Assembly (NCBI GenBank): GCA_017392945.1
Contig: JAFOSK010000066.1
Span: 41,640 to 105,639, forward strand
DNA: 64,000 nt
DNA from: Treponema sp.
GTDB taxonomy: Bacteria > Spirochaetota > Spirochaetia > Treponematales > Treponemataceae
Direction of reading: 5' to 3'
Below the pieces are notes generated by a model. It did not search any database, was not told the DNA's origin, and was given only the letters and a program-made list of their open reading frames with translations. A program made the position numbers and the translations under genes. Positions 61,637 through 64,000 of this stretch are shown here, piece by piece (positions within the stretch are counted from its first letter, which is position 1; each line of letters starts with the position of its first letter).

Positions 61637-62185
61637 ATGAACAAAAAACCGGATGTTTATAAGGCTGTAATGGATTTTCAGGAAAAATTCAGGAGATTTT
61701 CTGGTGCGGCGGAAAAGTCTGGGCCGCAGATTCAGAAATCGGGGGAAACTCTGCTGGAGGAACGCATTGAGCAGAAACAGAAGGAATTTGAACATGCTGT
61801 TCTGTCTGCCTATAATCGTTTTTGTGCGAACGCGGTTTCTGATGATCCGGAAAATCCGGTGCGCGGTGACTGTCTGAACCTTATGGCGGCGTATAATCTT
61901 TATAAGGCTGTTCACGAGGCTGAAAAACAGTTTGCAAACGAACATACGGCACTTAAAAAGGACATTTTGATTTCTTCGCTGTGTCAGAAGGCGGAGTATA
62001 CTTCCGGTGATGATTTTGTTTATTTGAAGGCGTGGCTGTATTTTAATCAGAATATTCGTGATCTGGTGCCGGTTTTTACCCAGGATGAAAGAGGTGCCTT
62101 TAATTTGTCTTTTATTCCGGAACGTCTTGCAAAATTTACGCTTAGGGAGAAAGAAATTTTCAGCATAATTGCCGGAAATCATTAA
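61637..62185 (+). CDS. Hypothetical helical protein of 182 residues
   Basis: Not recognised. No signal peptide or membrane segment. Predicted mostly helical, rich in Lys, Glu and Ala: QKFRRFSGAAEKSGPQIQ is absent of motifs, then LEERIEQKQKEFEHAVLSAYNRF and LMAAYNLYKAVHEAEKQF look like amphipathic helices; the C-terminal part (KFTLREKEIFSIIAGNH) resembles nothing specific. Codon use is like its neighbours and the frame is longer than chance would suggest, while the opposite-strand frame has poor composition. No clear Shine-Dalgarno. It stands alone between repeat-rich spacer and the Ig-repeat lipoprotein gene. Confidence 0.6.
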   Translation: MNKKPDVYKAVMDFQEKFRRFSGAAEKSGPQIQKSGETLLEERIEQKQKEFEHAVLSAYNRFCANAVSDDPENPVRGDCLNLMAAYNLYKAVHEAEKQFANEHTALKKDILISSLCQKAEYTSGDDFVYLKAWLYFNQNIRDLVPVFTQDERGAFNLSFIPERLAKFTLREKEIFSIIAGNH

Positions 62186-62395
62186 TAAATAGAAAAAATT
62201 AAAAAAAATCAAAAAAAAAATTTGACTTATTGAGATTATGCCTTATCCTATAATTAGTAAAAAAAGTGAGAGATTAATATAACTATTTGAGCTTCCAGAG
62301 AAAATCTATCAGTCTTATTTTACCAATCATTTATTCGATGAAATTCCATGTTCATTGAGAATTAAAAAAAGTTTATATCCTTTAGGAGTAAAAGA

Positions 62396-64000
62396 ATGAA
62401 AAAAGTATTCAAAAATCTTTTTTTAGGTTTGATGGCTGCCGGTGTAGTTTTTGCTGGCTGTAAACTTGATGAAACTGATAATTCGGCTTTGTTGGCTGCA
62501 GCAGCTGCGGCTTCGGCTGGCTCTGGCAGTGGTAGCGGTAGTTCTACAGAGCCTGTTGTTACTATTTCTGCTACAGGTGTAGATGAAAATGGAAAGTGCG
62601 TAAAAGGTTCTGAAATTTATTTAAGTGCTACATCTACAGTAGAAGATGTAACTTTCCATTGGTACGATATAGCTAATAATGATCTCTCAGATTCATTTAA
62701 GTATGTTTCTTTTACAAAGACTTCAAGTGGAAAGGTAATGGTTCCTTCTTCTATTGGTACCTATATGTACACTGCAGTTGCTGTTAGAAATGATAATAAC
62801 TCTGTAAAAGGTATGGCTAAAATTTCAATTACTACTACAGACGGTGATGTTTCTAATGCAGTTTTGAAAGAGATAAGAATTTCGGATGTTTCTTTTGAAA
62901 AAGGTGCGTCTAAAGAAATTTCTGTAACTGGTATATATACAGAAGGAAATTCGGAGTCTACAAAAACAGTAGATGCAGAACTTGAATCAAGTGATGCTTC
63001 TGTATTCACTGTTAGTGGCAAGACTTTGACAGCTGTTGCAGAAGGTTCTGCAACTCTTACAGCTAAATATGAAGGTAAGACTGCAACTGCAGTAGTAACA
63101 GTTATTCTTGCTGGTGTAAAGGTAACAAAAATCTCTGTTGCTCCAGAATCAGCTGAACTTGAAGCAGGAAACACAACAAAACTTGTAACAACAGCAACTT
63201 ATAATAATGGTTCTACATCAAATGTAACAACTTCATACACATCTTCAAATGAAGCTTATGTGAAAGTTTCTGCTGACGGTACAATTACAGCTGTTGCTGC
63301 TGGTTCTGCTGTTATTACAGCAACTTATGAAGGTTTCACTGCTACATGTAATGTAACTGTGAATCCAGCTTCAAATCCTGTGGTTTCAATTGCTGCTGTT
63401 GTAGGAACAACAAACAATTCAATTGCTACAAATGGTTCTGCAAATCTGGTTGTAACTGCTACTTATAAAGATAACTCAACTAAAACTGTATCTCCTGAAA
63501 GCGTAACTTTTGAAAATGACAAAGTTTCTAGATCTGGAAATACTATTATTGCTGGTAATACAGCTGGTACATGTGTAGCAACTGTTACATATACAGAAGG
63601 TGATGTAACTGTAAAAGCAACTGTTACTATCACAGTAGAAGCTAAACAGCTCAAGAGCCTTGCTGTTACAGCTGAGCCAACAAGCATTGCTTACAATGGA
63701 ACTTCAACTTTGAAAGTAACTGCAACTTATGATGATAATTCGACTGGAGATGTAACTTCTTCTGCAACTCTTACTTCTGATTCAAATGTTCTTACAATAG
63801 CAAAGATGGGGTCTGGTGCAACTGCAACTGCAAATAACACAGAAAACACTGCTAAGACTGTAACTGTTACTACACAACCGACAGTTACTCTTTCAGAAGA
63901 AAGCGCAACTGCAACTGGTAGAGTTCCTGTTGTTACTGACGTATCTACAAGTGGCACAAACGCTGTTACTTTTGCAACTACAGGTCATACTGCAGACGCA
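62396..64000 (+). CDS. Bacterial Ig-like (Big_2) repeat lipoprotein, partial at right edge
   Basis: 535 codons are open from the ATG at 62396 to the window end. AGGAG lies eight bases upstream. Lipobox VVFAGC at residue 22, then NSALLAAAAAASAG, a segment like that after the lipobox of the amylases, and a Gly/Ser linker. A first Ig-like domain (about 50-150; FHWYDIANND) is followed by tandem Big_2 domains of about 80-90 residues: VTKISVAPESAELEAGN, TYNNGSTSNVTTSYTSS, SADGTITAVAAGSAVITATY and so on. Thr, Ala and Val dominate. Such proteins are surface or adhesin scaffolds; a catalytic or binding domain may follow outside the window. Confidence 0.88.
   Translation, partial: MKKVFKNLFLGLMAAGVVFAGCKLDETDNSALLAAAAAASAGSGSGSGSSTEPVVTISATGVDENGKCVKGSEIYLSATSTVEDVTFHWYDIANNDLSDSFKYVSFTKTSSGKVMVPSSIGTYMYTAVAVRNDNNSVKGMAKISITTTDGDVSNAVLKEIRISDVSFEKGASKEISVTGIYTEGNSESTKTVDAELESSDASVFTVSGKTLTAVAEGSATLTAKYEGKTATAVVTVILAGVKVTKISVAPESAELEAGNTTKLVTTATYNNGSTSNVTTSYTSSNEAYVKVSADGTITAVAAGSAVITATYEGFTATCNVTVNPASNPVVSIAAVVGTTNNSIATNGSANLVVTATYKDNSTKTVSPESVTFENDKVSRSGNTIIAGNTAGTCVATVTYTEGDVTVKATVTITVEAKQLKSLAVTAEPTSIAYNGTSTLKVTATYDDNSTGDVTSSATLTSDSNVLTIAKMGSGATATANNTENTAKTVTVTTQPTVTLSEESATATGRVPVVTDVSTSGTNAVTFATTGHTADA

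Noticed and set aside
62761..63957. Three minus-strand frames under the Ig-repeat gene
   Set aside because: They mirror the Thr/Ala/Val repeat codons of the plus-strand protein, which explains their Val/Ala/Ser bias.

Overview
The window looks like a stretch of chromosome from a host-associated spirochaete, most likely Treponema or a close relative. The evidence is indirect: A+T-rich DNA, many lipoproteins with short spirochaete-like lipoboxes, a PFK of the type spirochaetes carry, and secreted modular amylases as in rumen and gut treponemes. No rRNA or tRNA was found, so the genus is inferred.

Layout. 1-9.6 kb: the tail of a GGDEF protein, an NfeD/slipin pair, then a giant thioester alpha-2-macroglobulin lipoprotein overlapping a penicillin-binding protein 1C. 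9.9-11.9 kb: a class III aminotransferase, repeat-rich spacer and the SRP RNA gene. 12-40.8 kb: a large sulfur-type island. 40.9-42.9 kb: a peroxide-defence operon (thiol peroxidase, thioredoxin-reductase-like protein, OhrR-like MarR regulator). 42.9-53.1 kb: housekeeping genes (prfA, dnaX-ybaB-recR, lemA and two TPM-domain proteins, a phosphofructokinase). 53.1-64 kb: starch utilisation and surface lipoproteins (a 51-residue lipoprotein, two GH13 amylases, a bacterial-Ig repeat lipoprotein running off the end).

The island at 12-40.8 kb is the main point of interest. It encodes one NifH-like reductase, NifB, two complete NifD/NifK-like pairs, each with a stand-alone NifX-like protein, and no NifE, NifN or NifV. 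Both D subunits keep the three P-cluster cysteines and the cofactor cysteine, but the residues aligning with Gln191 and His195 of dinitrogenase are Trp and Phe. Nitrogen fixation is therefore unlikely. The neighbours are sulfur genes: two taurine/sulfonate-type ABC systems, a cysteine synthase, a transsulfuration pair, metE, metF, ridA and LysR regulators. The best hypothesis is a nitrogenase-like carbon-sulfur reductase system of the methylthio-alkane reductase type, here with two paralogous enzymes, used to salvage organic sulfur.

An Rrf2-family regulator without Fe-S cysteines (CymR-like) lies in the island. A palindrome, CCTA-N9-TAGG, recurs in front of at least eight transcription units, including the regulator itself, nifH, nifB, both D/K operons, cysK, ridA and the transporters. 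At four promoters one copy contains the -35 element and a second lies just past the -10. The nifH and regulator promoters are antiparallel and overlap. This reads as a single derepressible sulfur regulon.

The intergenic DNA also carries several repeat-like elements: two MITE-like inverted-repeat elements, a hairpin repeat, and two related GC-rich spacer repeats 50 kb apart.
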